Below are positions 63,405-64,000 of a DNA stretch of 64,000 nt, one piece after another. The notes beneath the pieces were generated by a model. The model did no database searches. It was not told the origin of the DNA and saw only the letters and a list, made by a program, of their open reading frames with translations. A program made the position numbers and the translations under genes. This DNA is from Catonia carolina. Its lineage: Eukaryota; Arthropoda; Insecta; Hemiptera; Achilidae. The stretch is taken from the NCBI GenBank assembly GCA_035578175.1, contig JAQMRL010000004.1, forward strand, positions 37,006,901 to 37,070,900, given 5' to 3'. Every line of letters begins with the position of its first letter. The stretch's first letter is position 1.

Positions 63405-63740
63405 TATTTTCGACTGCTTTTTCTTCTTTCATCATCGATTGGAAAACGTGCTTGTTCCCATCCACACTAAATCAGTAAAAAGATTCTGGCAATTTCTTCC
63501 AAGGTATACCCACAACCCTATTTCCTTCAGAGTTGTACCTCAGTGTTTCGAGGATATTCTTTTTGGGAGCATCTGTTGAACATGATTTCACAAACTGCTT
63601 ATGTATTCACTGATTTTAGTATTCAGGGTTTGGATTTCCAGATCTTTTCGAATATGTTCACCTGTCTAATCTTTAACAACCTTTGACAACACCAAAGAAT
63701 TTCATTTCTGTTGACTTCAGTTTGCTTTCCTCTCTTTTAC
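63405..63740 (-). pseudogene. RTE-like LINE, ORF2 C-terminal region
   Basis: Minus strand: ESKLKSTEMKFFGVVKGC, RLDR, then KRSGNPNPEY, IHKQFVKSCSTDAPKKNILE and TLRYNSEGNRVVGIPWKKLP. It follows the RTE tail pattern (E..LK..EM.F.R...G..RLDR.RN..I...L.I....D.I......W..H..RM....IPK..L.Y.P.G.R..GRP.KRW). Several stops; ancient. Confidence 0.65.
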
Positions 63741-63769
63741 CTATATTCTAAATTTAACTTTGGCAAAAT

Positions 63770-63998
63770 TAGTCATCCATTAATGATCTTCCGTATTGTA
63801 AATCCCTATAGAGGTTGATTTTCATTCAGCGTTATTCACTCATGATTAAAATTAGGTTACTTTTTTATGATGAACGTTTAGTCATGATTATTTTTTTACT
63901 TTGTTTACCCATGATTAAACATAGTTTTATATTTCAATATTTACATTGGAAAGAGAAAGTCGTGTGAGTGTTTACATCAGATTTTTAGAATATAAAAT
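63770..63998 (+). repeat. Repeat family E, 3' part, continues to window end
   Basis: TCCATTAATGATCTTCCGTA, TAGAGGTTGATTTTCATTCA, CTCATGATTAAAATTAGG, ACCCATGATTAAACATAG, GGAAAGAGAAAGTCGTGTGA and GTGTTTACATCAGA. Same landmarks and order as 7940-8112. Confidence 0.8.
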
Positions 63999-64000
63999 TG

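Overview
The window reads as gene-poor, AT-rich nuclear DNA from an animal, most likely an insect. The evidence is abundant tRNA-derived SINEs, mariner, Tc1 and pogo-type transposase remnants, truncated RTE-like and Jockey-like LINE tails, and no operons, Shine-Dalgarno-spaced reading frames or intact cellular genes. I cannot name the species. No protein-coding host gene can be supported. Every recognisable protein trace belongs to a transposable element and is truncated, frameshifted or interrupted by stops.

Layout. 0-7 kb: SINE pieces, a short pogo-like element, and a 2.3 kb minus-strand LTR retrotransposon (gag-like remnant, PBS, PPT and 4-bp target duplication all visible) inserted at the edge of a 116-bp tandem repeat. 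7-16 kb: a LINE RT scrap, a TTAA-flanked MITE, a Tc1/mariner element with long TIRs, a Jockey-type LINE end, a 63-bp minisatellite and a mariner C-terminus. 16-27 kb: SINEs, a pogo/Tigger-type element, and two unclassified interspersed families, called here E and F. 27-38 kb: LINE tails, a GC-rich island whose arms carry histone-type 3' stem-loops, and a stretch crowded with CTAG palindromes. 39-51 kb: more SINEs, LINE tails and F copies, one F copy split by a SINE. 51-60 kb: mostly blank AT-rich DNA, two E copies, and a possible promoter/first-exon region with two perfect CRE sites. 60-64 kb: a head-to-head fold-back mariner, a 390-bp palindromic element, SINEs and a LINE tail.

How the parts relate. 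At least four SINE families are present: A (tail with a GGACGTTAAAC motif), B (tail with TCGCATCAAC...TTAGCGAC), C (long body with an ACCGGTGTACTTTGATGG motif), and D (about 395 bp, AAC-type tail). Several D copies and one A copy keep 9-12 bp target-site duplications, so they were mobilised by a LINE. The many 3'-end-only LINE fragments are a plausible source of that machinery. D copies carry a recurring 60-70-codon reading frame. All alignments here were made by eye. Coordinates of diffuse repeats are good to roughly 10-20 bp.
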